Made by a program: the position numbers and the translations under genes. This document shows positions 1-12,500 of a stretch of DNA of 64,000 nt, piece after piece. The notes below the pieces were generated by a model. It was not told the DNA's origin, did no database searches, and was given only the letters and a program-made list of their open reading frames with translations. The DNA comes from Saturnia japonica. Lineage: Eukaryota; Arthropoda; Insecta; Lepidoptera; Saturniidae. The first letter of the stretch is position 1, and the number at the start of each line of letters is the position of its first letter. The stretch covers positions 4,920,501-4,984,500 of the forward strand of contig CM065321.1 of NCBI GenBank assembly GCA_033032175.1, in the 5' to 3' direction.

Positions 1-421
1 TACTTTTTACTTTAGTATCAAATTCGATTTCATCATCAGCATTTGCACAGTTTTCAACTACGCTTTTATTCGAAAGTGCGTCGTCACTATTCGTCCTTGT
101 CATTTGTTGAGATTCACTGACACTATTGACACAAGGCACAACATTGTCTGTTTGACTGTCTAAGGTCATTCGAATGGACGGATCCGAGATCGGGGCTATG
201 CTGAGGGCGGGCACCCGATCGCCTCTCAACCGCGGGTGGTGTTGGTGCCCCCTGCGCCGCACGGGGGTGCGCCCGTGGGCGTGGGGCGCGAACGCGGACA
301 TTACTACTCTAGCCGCGATCTGTCCGGCCGCGCTGTGGCGGCCGCCATGTTGAATGACTGTCATACCGTCATTCACAATTTGTACACCGCGGCGCTGGAA
401 TCGCCTCTCGGTAGTTGCCAT
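1..421 (-). CDS. N-terminal exon of an unidentified protein (possible alternative first exon of tropomyosin), open at left edge
   Basis: Reading the minus strand from an ATG at 421-419 gives 140 stop-free codons to the window edge. The start context is AAAAGATGGC, a good insect Kozak with A at -3. Two further in-frame Met codons lie at residues 20 and 41, so the true start could be either. The first ~75 residues are Arg/His/Gly-rich and come from a local GC-rich island at about 180-420. The remainder is Ser/Asn/Asp-rich with no hydrophobic segment and looks disordered, including the acidic stretch ADDEIEFD. I recognise no domain. It lies downstream of tropomyosin exons 1-2 on the same strand, where later tropomyosin exons should follow. 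It could therefore be an internal alternative first exon, as in non-muscle or atypical insect tropomyosins, or the start of a separate gene. No splice donor is visible before the edge. Confidence 0.55.
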   Translation of the reverse strand, partial: MATTERRFQRRGVQIVNDGMTVIQHGGRHSAAGQIAARVVMSAFAPHAHGRTPVRRRGHQHHPRLRGDRVPALSIAPISDPSIRMTLDSQTDNVVPCVNSVSESQQMTRTNSDDALSNKSVVENCANADDEIEFDTKVKS

Positions 422-1578
422 CTTTTATTTTCATTAAAACTACTTTATCGACATATCCCAATTTTCTCGCTTAGAGAAAACGCGCCAATTTTAAAGAAAA
501 TTAATTTATTATACGGTACATAATGTATCGACACATTTATATAATATGTATTATGATGATCTATTATTATAAATTATAAACTGTATTATTTGTTTATTAA
601 TTTATAAAATAAATGAGTTTGTTAATTTCAAAGGTTCAAAATGGTAGAATGTTTATGGAACATATTGTGAGTTTCATTAGCTAAATTCGTACATGAGGCA
701 TGTTCGTCAGATTTCTATTTTTACCGTAACACCAGCTAACGGAACCATATTAGGTGTCGAGTGCCGAAAATAACCACCAAGCGATACGCAGCCCCAAAGT
801 TCTCAATTCCCGTGTACTAGTATATTAATTAACATTACGCTTTAAACGTTTTAAATAAATTTATTAACTTATTTAAAATAGTATATTACTGTAGAATGTG
901 CACATCTGACATTTTTATTTCTGGCAATACATTCAAACTCCAATAAAAAAACTTACAACGAATAAAATTATAGATAATACAATGCGATACAATAAACAAG
1001 ATATAAAATTATTTTTTTGCTTTTGTAGTAGGTATGTTCATACCTTTTTATTAAATACATATTTTGACGTCTTCATGGCACAAAACTCTGTGTCTGTTTT
1101 CTACGCATTATTCAGCAGAGATTTCGCTGTTTAATTTTTCGCTACAACCCAGTGAATAATATGTTACTTTAGTTTGGTTTATCACCTTCACATGATATAT
1201 GTAATGTTTACATCAATTTTACGCTTATGATATGTGGATGATGTCAAATGTAGGTCATATGTTCACTGAGAGGACAGTTCTCATGAGGTGTGTTTCTTTA
1301 AATTATAGTATCTATACCAATATTGAAAGATTATGAATATGTTGTAAGGGATCACCTCCGAAACTACTGATTTATTTGGTAAAATTATTTTGCTATAACA
1401 CGATATAGGTAATAAAAAAAGATTAATAGGTACGGGCTTTTACTGGTTTCTACACTTGGTAACCTTGGTATACTTATTTATAGTAATTTAAGAAAAATAA
1501 TGCAGTATTTATTAATAGAATCATTGAAAACTGTTAAATTAAATAAAAAAATAAGTAGCAACACTTGGCTTCACGTTA
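422..1578. other. AT-rich non-coding stretch, nothing recognised
   Basis: No exon, transposon terminus or RNA gene is recognisable. The part next to 421 would hold the promoter of the minus-strand open frame: minus-strand ATTGG motifs occur near 457-493, but there is no clear TATA box. Confidence 0.4.
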
Positions 1579-2085
1579 TCTACTCTTTTGTAATGTCTGT
1601 TTGTATGTGATGTCAAAATAACAGTTTTTTACTAAATGCATATGAAAGTATATACGATACCAATAACAAAAACCCATTCTTAAAATTTTTGTCTGTCTGT
1701 CTGTCTGTTTTTTTCGGGTAATCTCCAAAACGGTTGGGCCGATTTTGACGGGATTTTCACTGGTAGATAGTTGAATTTATAGGAAGTAACTTAGGTTACT
1801 TTTATTTTAGAAAAAAAATTAGGGTTCCGCACAAATAAAAAATATCTGGTCATTGTGCATCAATTCAGGCGCTTAAACGGATTACACTGAGTAAACCATA
1901 AGAGATATAGCAAACTAATGTACTAAACAATTGTAGACATCAAAAAGAACTACAAAAAAAGTCTGGGGGAGTATACGTCAATCTTCTAAGGAACACCCAC
2001 AATAAGCATTTTTGTCTTTAAAATAGCCGGGAGCGGGAGAGCAAGATTCTTTATTCCACGTGAGCGAAGCCACGGGCACAGCTAG
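1579..2085 (+). mobile_element. Non-autonomous Helitron, family A copy 1
   Basis: It starts with TC after a host A and ends in CACAGCTAG before a host T, the A|TC...CTAG|T arrangement of Helitrons. It shares most of its length with 15760-16306 and 58241-58767: a (GTCT)n stretch, GGGTAATCTCCAAAACGGTT, AGGGTTCCGCAC, TTCTAAGGAACACCC and GAAGCCACGGGCACAGCTAG. It encodes no protein. Confidence 0.7.
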
Positions 2086-3292
2086 TTGTGAAATAAGACA
2101 GGAATTATGCAATTATTGTTATTAGAAATTTAGATTTTTAAATACATATTATCAAGTTTAGAATTTATTTACGATATAATATTATAGTGTATTTTACTTT
2201 ATAGTAGGAGTATAATGATATTTATAACCGACAGGTCATGATTTTTGGCACAATTTTAAATCCAATTGCCAATTTTATCAGGATCGATAATTTTAATAAC
2301 ATTTTTATATTATCTACGTATTGATCACTGCTGACGCCAAGTGCTAATCCATACATCCTATTATATTAAATAATGTATTACAGGAACAATTTATTTCCAG
2401 AAACAATAATATGGAAGCCACGTGACTTCGGCAAGTAACCGTAAGCGTAACCGAACAGCTCGTATGCATAAATATGTAATTATTAAAAACCCAGACAAAG
2501 AGTTCCAGATAAAGCCCGGGACCTATAGGCTCAGTGGCAGATATTAGTACAACAGACGTAATTAGGCCACTGATAGACTTTTTAAGTTTTTATTCTAATT
2601 CGTAAATATAATTAAACAGTGCCTGGTGGTAAGAACCATGCAAAACAACGCCACACAGCGCTGATTTGCCAAATGCTCTTCTGTTATCTTTGTATCTTTC
2701 AATTATTTTTAATTATTATTTTAAATGTATTTATTTAACAATTTTGTAAAATGTATACATATTATATTAATTTGAAAAAGGATGTAGTCATTTGTAGAAA
2801 TAAAGTTCATATAAACAAGCTGATATCTTGTTCTGTGATGTTTAAAGGGTGCGTGTAGGTACTGCTGAATTGATCACCTTAATAATATGTTATTCCACAT
2901 CTACCGATCATCATACCACGATCTAATTGGAGTAAACGAAGCGGTTCCTACGAAGAGAACTCTTTCTATATGATCCGCATAAGTCAATCTCAGTTGCCCC
3001 CGCTTCTATTACCTCACACATCCGCACTGTGTATGTTTTTTGACATTATGCTATCATTTAAAAATCCTACTTCTCCAAACCAACGAAGTCTCTCTTCAAA
3101 CAATCTTATAAAGTTTTATTATAGTAGCTCAGCAAACTGACGGTAATGTACCTGATGATAAGTACAGCACAATCCAAACATAACGGCTCAGCGTTCAGCG
3201 GTCGCCGCTGTCATGCTGGCCTTAAAATTAATAGGAAACTAAAAGACAGATTCTTCATGTACAAAGAAAGGAGTATTTGCTCAAGTACTTAC
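2086..3292. other. Intronic or intergenic stretch, no gene recognised
   Basis: AT-rich sequence downstream of tropomyosin exon 2 on the minus strand. Around 3125-3225 a short GC-rich segment (TGACGGTAATGTACCTGATG) resembles fragments of dispersed insect SINE-like repeats, but it is too short to classify. Confidence 0.35.
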
Positions 3293-6200
3293 GTTCTGCA
3301 GAGCCTTTTCCTTCTCCTCAAGCTTGGCATTAACCTGCATGAGGCCTTCCTGTGTCTGGTCAAGGTCGTTTTCGATGGTCTGGATCTTCTTCTGGAGCTG
3401 CCTGGCTTCTTCTTCCGCCTACACATATGAGAACATTAATAAAAATGGTTAAAAACTGAAAAGACTTGCCTTTTATATATGACTAGCTGACCAGTGCAAA
3501 TATTTAGAACACAGAATGTAAACAATTTAACTAACAGTTGTCATGTTATTTCACTATGATTAAATGTCAGGCAGATAATAATATCTGAGCGATTTCTTTG
3601 TTTTTTTTCATTGGAAATGTTAACATATAATTATACTTTTTGTAATTATTCTGTTGGCATGCTAAATATATAAAATAAATAAATGTCAGTTAAATGGATT
3701 GTTAATAGATGGCGCCACCTACATGTTTTTGAATTTATTTTTAATCAATTTTTTTTAACGTAAACGTTAATAGTAAACTATTTGTGTTATTTTCGTCAGT
3801 AGCAAGAATCATAAGCTTAAAAATAATGGGATAATTAATTTTGATGAAGAATTATGGGAGTTATACCATGGCCTTAGAACACACCTTCGATATATAATCT
3901 ATAGATATAATATTATAAGGAAATGTAGAATCTATGTTTATATTAATTATAAATTGATATTGTCTGATTATGATATTTATAAATGTAAATAATTGCACAA
4001 AAATAAACTATTTTAATATACTGAACTATATTTTTAACAATTTTAAATAATAATCGAGTTTATATATTATTATGATGCATGATAAATTAATAATAAATTC
4101 TATACATAGCCTTTTTTGGTAAGCTTGTACTTAGTTCTGTTTTGGACATAATTATGCTTATTTTTATTATAAAAAAATCATGACAACCCTATCTAATATG
4201 ATTTGGTATACCATACAGGGCTAAGTACTGCAAAGGTTGGCGTCCTTAGCCTTGACAGCGACTAAGCGCATGTCAAGGCTCTGCTTTTTCAAACGTAAAA
4301 AAGTAATATTTACCCGCGACTTGGTTAGGAATTATATGGGTAAAATAATTTGATAAATTACATTTACAGCTAACTATGACATTCTGCTTACGCCGAAATA
4401 TTTAATGTTCTTTATAATATTGGTTTAAGTATAGCAAAGATTTAAATAATATCTTAACATTCAAGGCAGTACCTACATAGTTGTGCCAATTGGCTTCTGA
4501 TATTGAAAAACAGCCTTTAATGAAGTACTTTAAAGTTTATACTTTTTACATAAATGTTTAACTATTTTAAATTTTACTTAACCTAGCTATGGGTAGGTAG
4601 GCATTTTTAAATAAGTGTTATTTATGTAAATATTTTTACAGTCTATTTTACCGTATTTAAACTATTTATTGAAAGGACATTGAAAGAAAGAAAAGACATT
4701 TATTTGTTACACACACAAAACAGAAGAAAATAGAAAATAGTAGAAAGAAAAAAAGAAAAAAAAAAACAAAACTTAATAATTAATGGAATACATGTGTATG
4801 TAGCAAATGGGAAAATGGGTATGTGAATATAACGTTTAAAAAATTTAATACCCAAATATGTTGGTTAAACGTAATTCAATTATTACGACCATATTTTGAC
4901 ATTATAAAAAAATTTAATTACATAATAAATATTTTATAGAATTTCATATATATATTTATTATTAACTGCAGAAATTTATTTGTTCAAGATTAGGTATGAC
5001 CGTAAAAGTCACGAAAGTAAACGTTTTCTTTTGTCGTTATTAATTTAGTGGTGTGGGCACAATCTCACCTGATCTTAAGTGACGATATGACCCAAGACAG
5101 TAGCACGCTAAGCCTAGTGGAAGATTGGCTCTCAAATGCATTTGGCGGAACACACATATTGGTGCTTGGCGACAGATTTTCAACAATAAAAATCCCTCCC
5201 GCCATGCTAAGGTTTCAACATGTTGTTTTCCTTTACCGAAATTTCAGGCTCATTGTAGGGATTCGAACTCACGCTAACACTGAGTCATAATTGGTCCTGC
5301 GATTTGGATAACCAATTATCATAAATTAGAGAAACAATTTTTTTATGTGTCTTATGCACAAGATTCATAGAGTAGTAACTTTTAACTACAATTTCAGACT
5401 TTACTTTAAGTGCAATTCATAGTCTCAGTAAAGAACATAATAGAGCGAGAAAATGGAATGTAAAAACTTGTATAGTAAAAGTTCTTAATGGATTTCTAAA
5501 TAGACTATTTGTATGGGTGGAAAAATTTGGTGTTATTTTATTCCTTATATCGTGGGATGCTTAATACTTCCCTGGAATCTGAAAGCAATATTTTCGAAGT
5601 ATTAAACCAATAACTCCGTTCAGTATTCGTGATTAGACCCAATTTAACAAGGTAAAACCCTAAGCACCGCGACGGCTTTGTGCAGTACTTATTATTACCT
5701 TGAAATATGTGGATAAATATACTTTTAAGTAGTAAATACTACTAAGCGACCTTTATCCCGGCAACTCAAATATCATTATAATATTTCTATTTTTGAATTA
5801 TTCGTTATTAGCATGTATGTATGGATGTTTTTTTGTCTCTTATGCGTTCCTACCTCCGATTTCGTTGAAGCTTTGTGATTTACTGTGTGCAAGCCTGTTA
5901 TTGTGTCTGTAATAGTACCACCAGTTTACAATAGATGGCGTGCAAGTCGTTTCATTTTTAAGCCAGCGAAAAAGAGGTCACATACTATTACTTAGAAATA
6001 ATAGAAAGTCGTTGTAATTTATAGTAAATTATTTATAACTCGCACATATATATTATTAATGTACATAATATACATTTTTACAATTTTTGAAGGTTTTCAA
6101 CTACCCGTCTTTAACTATCCAGGTACAAAAAGTAAATTAAAGAGATCAATCAATTCAAGAAACCTCAAGTTCGGTTTTGGGAATGGCAAAATGTGTGCTA

Positions 6201-7162
6201 ACAAAAAAGGTCCAGAAGAAAGAGATCTTTATACTATTTTATCCTAGTAGATAATTATATCGGTATGCATAATATAGTCATGAAGACGACATGATCGTTA
6301 TCTTTATACATCGCATTCCTAGATACTTACATTTCTACGAAATATGAAGCTGCATCACGTTTAGGTTGTCGTAAAACGCGGCAAGTTAATTAATTAACTA
6401 TTTTGGATAACACTATCTTATGTTTATCTTTCTATAGAAAATTTAAAATACTCAAAATTATTACATTATTTAAACGGAAACCTTAGTTTATTCTATCACC
6501 TATTTTATGACCCATTTTCGATTTAGATACAACACCTTTCCCCACTTTTTTTAAGTTCAAATCTTTCAGTTCAGTTTTCTCTGTCATTCAGCAATTTAGT
6601 TTTAACTTTTTAGTTTTTGGTTACTTACCTTTGGTACTTACCTAGTTTTTTAAGTCATATTAAAACCTGATTATTGGGATTTGCAGTTATTTTGTAGAAC
6701 TGTATGTCGGTGGATATTAAATCCTGTTTAAGTATAGGAAGCCAACTTTCAAGTTCTAGACAAATTAAATCGTCTATGAATTTGGTTGATTCTACTCAAC
6801 GGAATAGGTTTTTTATATGAAATAGAAGAATCGAAATGACTGACCCATATTTATTTTATCAACATCTCCAACCAACAACTGTTTGTCGTATTTAATGTTT
6901 TATTCGATATTGGTTAATGAAAGCTCTGTTACTTTGCAACTGAGATAAGTGTGACGTTTGTTATTAGGGTGATTATTGAATAAGTTTTACATTCAAGACT
7001 TGAATCTGGAATGTATAATGTATAGGGTATAATGTCGTATACAGTGACCTTCTCGGCGCGAAGGTTGGCGTCCTTGGCCTGCTGTTCGCACATGGCGGCG
7101 CGGTCCAACGCGTTGTCCTTCTCCAGCTTCATCGCTTGCATCTTCTTCTTGATCGCGTCCAT
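3293..7162 (-). CDS. Tm1: Tropomyosin, first two coding exons (continues beyond left edge)
   Basis: Exon 1 is 7049-7162 and starts [20 protein letters not shown]; exon 2 is 3293-3418 and includes [20 protein letters not shown]. The exons encode 38 and 42 residues, the standard sizes of tropomyosin exons 1 and 2, and join in phase 0. Exon 1 has a CAAAATGG start context, a candidate acceptor at 7202-7203 just upstream in the 5' UTR, and a rather weak donor (AAG|GTCACT). Exon 2 has a clean acceptor (TGTAG|GCG) and donor (AAC|GTAAGT). The heptad coiled-coil pattern is obvious. The protein forms a coiled-coil dimer along actin filaments and gates myosin access in muscle. The remaining ~200 residues lie left of the window. 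The upstream intron may reach a non-coding exon near 14.5 kb. The symbol is by family; Tm1 and Tm2 paralogues are hard to separate from 80 residues. Confidence 0.93.
3481..3900 (-). mobile_element. Degenerate repeat with Helitron-like end, interrupted by a LINE tail
   Basis: It begins CTAGCTGACCAGTG and continues, after an interruption, with AATAGATGGCGCCACCTACATG and AATTTTGATGAAGAA. The same order occurs at 33651-33890. A related fragment lies at 31345-31420. Read on the minus strand it would end in CTAG, like Helitrons. The interruption at 3564-3685 is a LINE 3' tail. Confidence 0.45.
3564..3685 (+). mobile_element. 5'-truncated LINE copy (3' UTR only)
   Basis: This stretch matches the 3' tail of the Jockey-type LINE at 36935-37063: TGTCAGGCAG, ATCTGAGCGATT, a T tract, then CTGTTGGCATGCT and AATATATAAAATAAA. 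It is a dead-on-arrival insertion. The string AAATGTCAG occurs at both edges, which may be target duplication or microhomology. Confidence 0.7.
4224..4296 (-). pseudogene. Decayed duplicate of tropomyosin exon 1
   Basis: On the minus strand this stretch contains AAGGCTAAGGACGCCAACCTT, read in one frame as KAKDANL, against QAKDANL in the real exon 1. Similarity continues upstream (TTTGAAAAAG against CTGGAGAAGG; CTTGACATGCGC against TTGGACCGCGCC). At least one indel shifts the frame, and there is no start codon or donor at the expected places. It lies between coding exons 1 and 2. It looks like a tandem exon-1 duplicate that has lost function. The similarity is short, so confidence is moderate. 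Confidence 0.5.
5036..5300 (-). mobile_element. tRNA-derived SINE (family S), minus-strand copy
   Basis: The minus strand reads TATGACTCAGTG (box A region), then GTGAGTTCGAATCCC (box B), CAATGAGCCTGAA, and a tail containing TCACTTAAGATCAGGTGAGA. It matches the copies at 20369, 44950, 50703, 54240 and 62775. Confidence 0.75.
5301..7046. other. Tropomyosin intron sequence
   Basis: AT-rich intron upstream of exon 2. No repeat family or alternative exon is recognised. Confidence 0.4.
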
Positions 7163-7939
7163 TTTGTCGGTTTATTTGTGTCTGCTCCCTTAAATAAATA
7201 GCTGTAACAAAGAATTCACTTTTACTAATTATCCCCAAATAATAAATGGTAAAATAATCATCAAATCATCAAATCATCAAAAATAAGCACAAATTACAAC
7301 ATAAATATTTTATTGGTTTTTGTAATTCTTTCATTAAATTCATTGTTCCTAAATCTACAGAAAAGAAACAATATAGTGGCAGTCGAAGTTTATGCTGTTA
7401 TTTTCGAATTCAATCTAAGGTATTTGCTGTGAGAATATTATAACTTCTTTAATAGAATACTTGCAACAAAGAAGTTAATTTCCATTACACATTGAATTAC
7501 TAAAAAACTAAACGTTATACAAATTAATCCTTAATTCAAAAAATTAAATTGAATCAACAGAAAGTAAAAGGATTACCTATAGCATAGGTATCTACTATTT
7601 ATAGAAACAAGGGTGCAATGATCTTGTAACGAGGGCTTAGTTTCCATGCAATCGCATTCAGACGGTTTATATTGAAAATATGCCGTTCTAAATTCTAACT
7701 AAGAGTATTTCACCATACACAGGCCTTACAAAGGCTACAAAGTAACGTCACAAACCTAAAGAGCATTGTAGTCCAAGACTATCAAACATAATTGGCAAAA
7801 TTTTATAGTAGCTTTCGACATAGACAACCCCTTTTACCAAAATTTGCGAAAATCTGTGTTACTCGATTCAACGTTTTTACTGTCACCGCTACAATTAAGA
7901 AACAATATAATCTGTTTTTCATAATATTACGACTCTTAT

Positions 7940-8067
7940 TCTACTAATATAATAAATGTGAATGTATGTATGTTTGGATGTTTGTTACTCAATCACGCTA
8001 AAACTGCAATTTTTTTGGTTTGTCCAAACCAATAAAATACGCAAACGAAGTTGCGGGTACCAGCTGG
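7940..8067 (+). mobile_element. Short Helitron-like element
   Basis: Starts TCTACTAATATAATAAATGTG and ends GAAGTTGCGGGTACCAGCTGG before a T. This is the usual Helitron start and CTRR end with the middle deleted. Confidence 0.5.
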
Positions 8068-9201
8068 TGTTTAATAAAACTATAAAATACAAGTAATATT
8101 ATTCTTGAAAAAATAAGTCGCATACTCAAAATTCTGTCATTTTTATCAAGTTGTTTTGACCATTATTAACAATATAAATAATTTTAAGTCTCATGTTGAC
8201 CTAATGTGAGTGAACGTGAAGTGTGTAACGTGAAAAATGTTCAGTAGAGAAAATCTTCTTGACAAAAAGCTATTAAAATAAATACGGTTTTTAGTATAAG
8301 TTGTTTTAGTATAAAATTCGTTACAATTGTGAACGTTTTATGAAGTTTCTAACTTAATCTATCTTCCTGCTACTAACTATTTTGATAGTCGTAACTATTA
8401 CTGTTGTACATCATATACTCTTAGAGTCTTTCATATAATCCTAATTAGATAGTAAATTTAACAAACTCTTTAACACCCGAAGACAAGTCTAAAGGATCTA
8501 ATTAAGTTATATGTGTAGCCTAGGTAAGAGACATGTTTTCTTCTGGCTCTAGAGAAAATCTTACAATGTCCCTGCAGCCTCATTTTTGGGCACACGTGTA
8601 GGATAGTGTATTTTAGTGTAGTGTAATGTGAAAATTTCATCATTCAGTTGCGGTATCATTATAAAACTCTCATATTATGTGGCCCGCAAAATATTTTAAA
8701 TTTGTGTCTAGCTATTTGTAAAAAAGGTTGATTATTCCTGTTTTAGGATGTAACATACAAAAACAAACAAGCAAACAATCTTCTGAACTATTTGATAATA
8801 GATTAATATAACGGATCCAAAAAGAGAGACGTTTTAATTCTAGCACTACATTCGGTATTCGAGGCAATTCTCAGAAAACTACAGACCTAGGTATGTTAAG
8901 GACGAACCATTATTATGATGTTATTGTTATTCAAATCAGAAGTTAATTCATAAGATATATTTATTGCAATGTACGGACACATTGAACACCATCACTTTAG
9001 GATAAGCAATACCTTAAGATATTTTTAATAATATGAAATATCTGAAGTTAGGCGATGATTCAAAAGAAAAGCATGCCACGGCATGACTCATGCATAATTC
9101 GCGATAAATTTCAAAGGGTCTTCGGCTCGAGAACGCGGTCATCGGACCTACTCTATACCGTATACCGTCCATGATTCTTACTTTAACAATACACACATGA
9201 A

Positions 9202-9527
9202 TCTATACTATTAATCGTATTAAACAGAAGATCAAGAGATTGTTTGTTTGTTTGAACGCGTTAATCTCTGGAACAACTGGTCAAATTTGAAAAATTGTTT
9301 TTTCATTTTATAGCATATTTATAGAGGTTGTAGGTTATATAACATCACGCTACGCATTTATGGAGCGGAGCAGTAACTATGAACGTCAAGTAATCTGGCA
9401 ATCCGTAGGCCAGTACGGAAACTGAAAACAACGATAGATTACACGGGTGTTTTGAGGGCGCGGGCGCCGCGCCGTGGAAAGTTGGTCGAATAAATTTTAC
9501 AGGGATGAAACCGTGGAGTACACCTAG
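9202..9527 (+). mobile_element. Non-autonomous Helitron, family B
   Basis: Starts TCTATACTATTAATCG after a host A and ends GTACACCTAG before a host T. Internal motifs include GAACGCGTTAATCTCTGGAA and TATATAACATCACGCTACGC, followed by GGAGCGGAGCAGTAA. A diverged 3' end of the same type lies at 21960-22038 (GAATGAAACCGTGGGGGGCA). Confidence 0.65.
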
Positions 9528-12500
9528 TATCGAATGTTTGTTATGACCAATTTTACATGAATGAAATTTATAGCCTTATGGTCATTTACATATTTCGCAG
9601 CTGTTTCAAAACAAAATTCAAAAATTACATTGACGCCAGCGTTAACGTACCAAAATAATTGAACGGCTAAATACATATCAACTTATTTAAAGGTATATAC
9701 GACAGCATTCTTCATTGTATTAAAAATTAATACATAATGAAAAAAAAAAATAATTCACTGATAGGCAAATTCAAACTCAAATTCGTAACGAAAAACTAAA
9801 TTCAAACTTAAATTTAGAATTTCCTTGTAAATTAAACACAAATAATAAATTTAGAACCCCTTACAAATAAGCTTCTTTTTTCTAGAGGGTTTCTAGTCGT
9901 ACCTACTATCTATGTATAATTATTTAATTTTATTTTTTTTTAAATGAGAAAATTATAAATTAAGTTAAAAATAACCTGCAAAAATCAGCACGTCTTACTA
10001 GAATCACTTAAACTGTGCTAAAATGCCATGAGTGCATTGGCTGCCTATGCGCAAAACAAACATGCATTCTTGAGATATTTCCATTCCGCAACACAGCGCA
10101 GATAAAGCTCACCGGTTTTATTATCTTTCATTTAATTTAACTGCATTTCCTTCGTCTGCTGATTGTATATTACTTCCTCATTACAATATGTTTTCCTTTA
10201 TGTTGTCTTTGTAGTGTGTAGATATAAACAACATACCTAGTTGTATACATTTTTTATTAATTTATGTATGTACCTAGTCGATTAGAATGGTAATGACATC
10301 ATTCGAAGAATACCTATAGGAAAGAATAAAGAAAGCTATTTCATTCTTAAGCCAACTGTGGTCAAACCCAAAATCATATATACAGTGTAAACTCTATACA
10401 TATAGTGAAATTGAAGGCACCGGGTGTTTTAATATGTTATAAAGAGTTTTAATGTAAAATATGTACTTATTTGTAATTTACTTAAACATAGACTGCCACC
10501 AGTATAAGTAAGCGCAGCAGTGCGCCACTGTGCACAACACTTGTGTTCACTATTTTGACTTAACCACCATTATTGACTCCAAAATTGAATTAAGTTCGAT
10601 ACGAAACAAATATACAAGAATTTTCAGTTCAAATTCATAATATTCTAAATCAGTTTGCTGTGATAATGAAATTCCACTACCAACATATTGGTGAACCTAT
10701 AAGTACGTGATTTTAATTTTGACTAAATTCAAAACTTTGAAAGCAACTCAGAATATGATAACGTATAGTCATAAGCTAAAATTAGGTAAGTACAATAAGC
10801 AAACACGTGAGAGCCAATTACAACAAATAAATTAACACATTTCTTAGAATCCCATTGTACGCGTACGAAATATTTGCGACTCTGTGTCTATTACTATCTT
10901 TGAAGGTTAGTGAAATCAGTGTTTATTGGGATTTAAAGTAATGATTTATTTTTTCACTACAGAGAGAGTGGTTGTACGCTATATATAGTGTTACAATATA
11001 TGGGTAATATTATAAACCACCTTAGATATTTCTACATTTGGAGATTATTCCTTAAACAGAAGTTCGTTATATCGATATTACAATTGATTAGGACTTAAAA
11101 ACACTTATGAACGTAAAAACGCTACTGCACCGGTTCGGAAAACATTCTATTAGTCAAGAAGAGCCGACAGGAAACTTAATCGGGTTTATCTTTTTTTTAC
11201 TGTTACTGGAGTCACTTCCAGCCATCACTATCATTCCCTTAATGATCCATCCTATATGTAAATAACCTTTGACAGTAAAACCGGCTTGACATGGTACTGC
11301 TCTATACTCTTTTCTTGCCTTGAGATATTAGGTGTTCTGTCTCCACCTTCAGCCAGTGACTGAAACTCAGTCAGAGATATCAGGTACAGTTAGAGAAGAT
11401 TTAGAGAAAACACAAAGTCTTATTTGGGAGGTCCACTTTTATTTTACATTTTTACTCTAAGTGCCCCAAAGGCGTCCTTCCCCCCCCCCTCTCTTTTACA
11501 AATTGTCAATCAGACCATGGCTTCCATGGCTGTAGGGTAAATATGCTTTTGCCCTCAAAATAAGTGGCAAATAAAAGAATTGCATTCACACAATTGGCAT
11601 TGCATTATAGTTAATTGTCTACACATCTGCTACTTCCATAACACAAAATGAGTTTGACCAGTTTCTCTCAATGACCTACACCTGATGGCAAAATTATAAC
11701 ATAGGCCTATCCTACCTTTCTTAGACCTATCCAAAATTTTAATATAGGTAAATCCGTGGGATACAGCTAGTAAAATCTAATTTAAAGATAACTAGCGACC
11801 CGCCCCAGTTTCGCACGGGAACAATTTACAGAGTGATATAATTTATGTTTAAAAAAGCATGTTTGGTTGATTTAGAGTTTATCGCTTTAGTATTGATAAT
11901 AGTTATGAAAATTGTCTACGTTTAGCTCGCGACGCGCAATTCATAGCACATAGTTGTGTGCGCGGGTGGCAACAGCGTGTGCAGCGGCCAACAGTTTCGC
12001 TGCAGATGATTTCTTTGGTTGCGCGTAATTTTGAATCCGTGATATTTTTTACTATTTCAATTGAAATGATATAATGTAAAGGACAATTTTAAACATTAAA
12101 TGCCCAATTTAACTAACCAATATATTAGTTTATACAGAATTTTAATTTATACAGAACTGGAGAAAATCAATAATATTATAAGTCACCTTTTCACTTTTTT
12201 CAGCGAATGTGGGTGTACATTAAGTAAACCTCTGCCTAACCCTTCGGGGAATACAGGCGTGATGGTATGTTTATGTTATGATGGTATGTTTTCACTTATT
12301 ATATAATTGGAGGAAATATCTTCGCAAATATCCTAATGTTTTTAATTATTAGGTTTAGGATAAAAATGGTCACTGTGAGTCAACCTTAGGTGGTAGGAAT
12401 ATGCCATCGCGGAGTTTTCTCTAGGCTTTTTGGAGAACTACAACTCTTTGCAACATTATATTGATGTGTCTCATAAGGTTTATCCATCGTAAGCCATGTA

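Noticed and set aside
5048..5290. 80-codon open frame on the plus strand
   Set aside because: It lies wholly inside a minus-strand SINE copy; the peptide has no family resemblance.
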